A stretch of 64,000 bases of DNA, from positions 186,001-250,000 of the forward strand of contig CAVXKT010000011.1 in NCBI GenBank assembly GCA_963762525.1, written 5' to 3'. The notes beneath the pieces are model-generated. The model was not told the origin of the DNA and made no database searches. It worked only from the letters and a program-made list of their open reading frames with translations. A program made the translations under genes and the position numbers. The stretch comes from DATFDN01 sp963762525. GTDB taxonomy: Bacteria > Pseudomonadota > Alphaproteobacteria > Acetobacterales > Acetobacteraceae. This document shows positions 63,837 through 64,000 of the stretch, one piece after another; within the stretch, counting starts at the first letter, position 1, and the number at the start of each line of letters is the position of its first letter.

Positions 63837-64000
63837 ATGACATCGCTGGTAACGAAGTTTCCACTTATGCGGTGGATTCCGCCCGCCGCTCTCGTGATCG
63901 CGATGATCGGGGGCGGCCTGACCCTGGCGCTTCACACCGATGCGCCGGTCTCGCCAACGTCGCAATCCGATGCGCCGCGGTTCGAGGTGGTTCGGGTCGC
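63837..64000 (+). CDS. N-terminus of a probable LysM/periplasmic protein (cut by window end)
   Basis: The first 54 codons are visible. One hydrophobic segment (MRWIPPAALVIAMIGGGLTL, residues about 11-30) serves as signal or anchor, followed by a short Pro/Ser-rich linker and APRFEVVRV. The FxVVRV strand after such a linker is a common start of alphaproteobacterial LysM peptidoglycan-binding proteins as far as I recall. Start ATG 63837 lies after AAAAA with no strong ribosome binding site. The rest lies outside the window, so the assignment is tentative. Confidence 0.45.
   Translation, partial: MTSLVTKFPLMRWIPPAALVIAMIGGGLTLALHTDAPVSPTSQSDAPRFEVVRV

Overview
The window looks like a chromosome segment of a high-GC alphaproteobacterium, most likely Rhodospirillales/Acetobacteraceae. 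Pointers are the alphaproteobacterial type of SerC behind a structured leader with a CTTGAC-N17-CTAACT promoter, a glnB-glnA pair behind a sigma-54 type promoter, an nagZ-scpA-scpB cluster, many periplasmic solute-binding proteins with twin-arginine signals, and a glycosyltransferase with an N-terminal YxxRYPDV module. No plasmid or phage backbone, transposase or CRISPR array was recognised. Taxonomy is inference from gene content only.

Layout. 0.0-5.7 kb: partial FAD oxidoreductase, gtrA, a peptide-type binding protein, a deleted GNAT pseudogene and two coupled glycosyltransferases. 5.8-14.7 kb: housekeeping block with serC-serA, glnB-glnA, an aminotransferase, tRNA-His, mobA, HU and an MFS transporter. 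14.7-21.9 kb: a dctP-dctQ-dctM TRAP transporter, a large FAD/Fe-S 2-hydroxyacid dehydrogenase and a divergent serine-glyoxylate aminotransferase, together suggesting hydroxyacid/glyoxylate use. 21.9-29.3 kb: rsmD, MFS transporter, small proteins, a methyltransferase, a phospholipase C-like enzyme, two membrane proteins and a 0.6 kb gap with a CRP-type palindrome and a 33-bp tandem repeat. 29.3-37.6 kb: cydDC, an orphan VapB with a VapC stub, and an overlapping SDR-nagZ-M50 protease-scpA-scpB chain. 37.7-53.7 kb: a catabolic stretch with a sugar-type binding protein, a benzoylformate-decarboxylase-like enzyme, a seven-gene minus-strand run (two acyl-CoA dehydrogenases, SOUL protein, dipeptide-type ABC importer, class III aminotransferase), and divergently paaK-like ligase, LLM flavin enzyme and a penicillin-acylase-type hydrolase. 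53.9-59.4 kb: amino-acid-type binding protein, aldose 1-epimerase, MFS transporter and a 3-dehydroshikimate dehydratase/HPPD-like fusion. 59.4-64.0 kb: a broken PIN/EF-hand/RTX-type protein, an acyl carrier protein with an FkbH-like HAD enzyme, a cytochrome b561-type protein and the start of a probable LysM protein.

A striking property is that about half of the genes have their reading frame broken while both halves keep family-typical sequence. In about twenty breaks worked out by hand, one surplus base explains the shift; only a few need a missing base. This points to insertion-biased sequencing error rather than mass pseudogenisation, so these genes are listed as single CDS entries spanning the break. 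The strongest candidate for an undescribed functional unit is the catabolic region around 41.1-53.7 kb; the ACP/FkbH pair beside a PIN/RTX protein (59.5-62.8 kb) is second.
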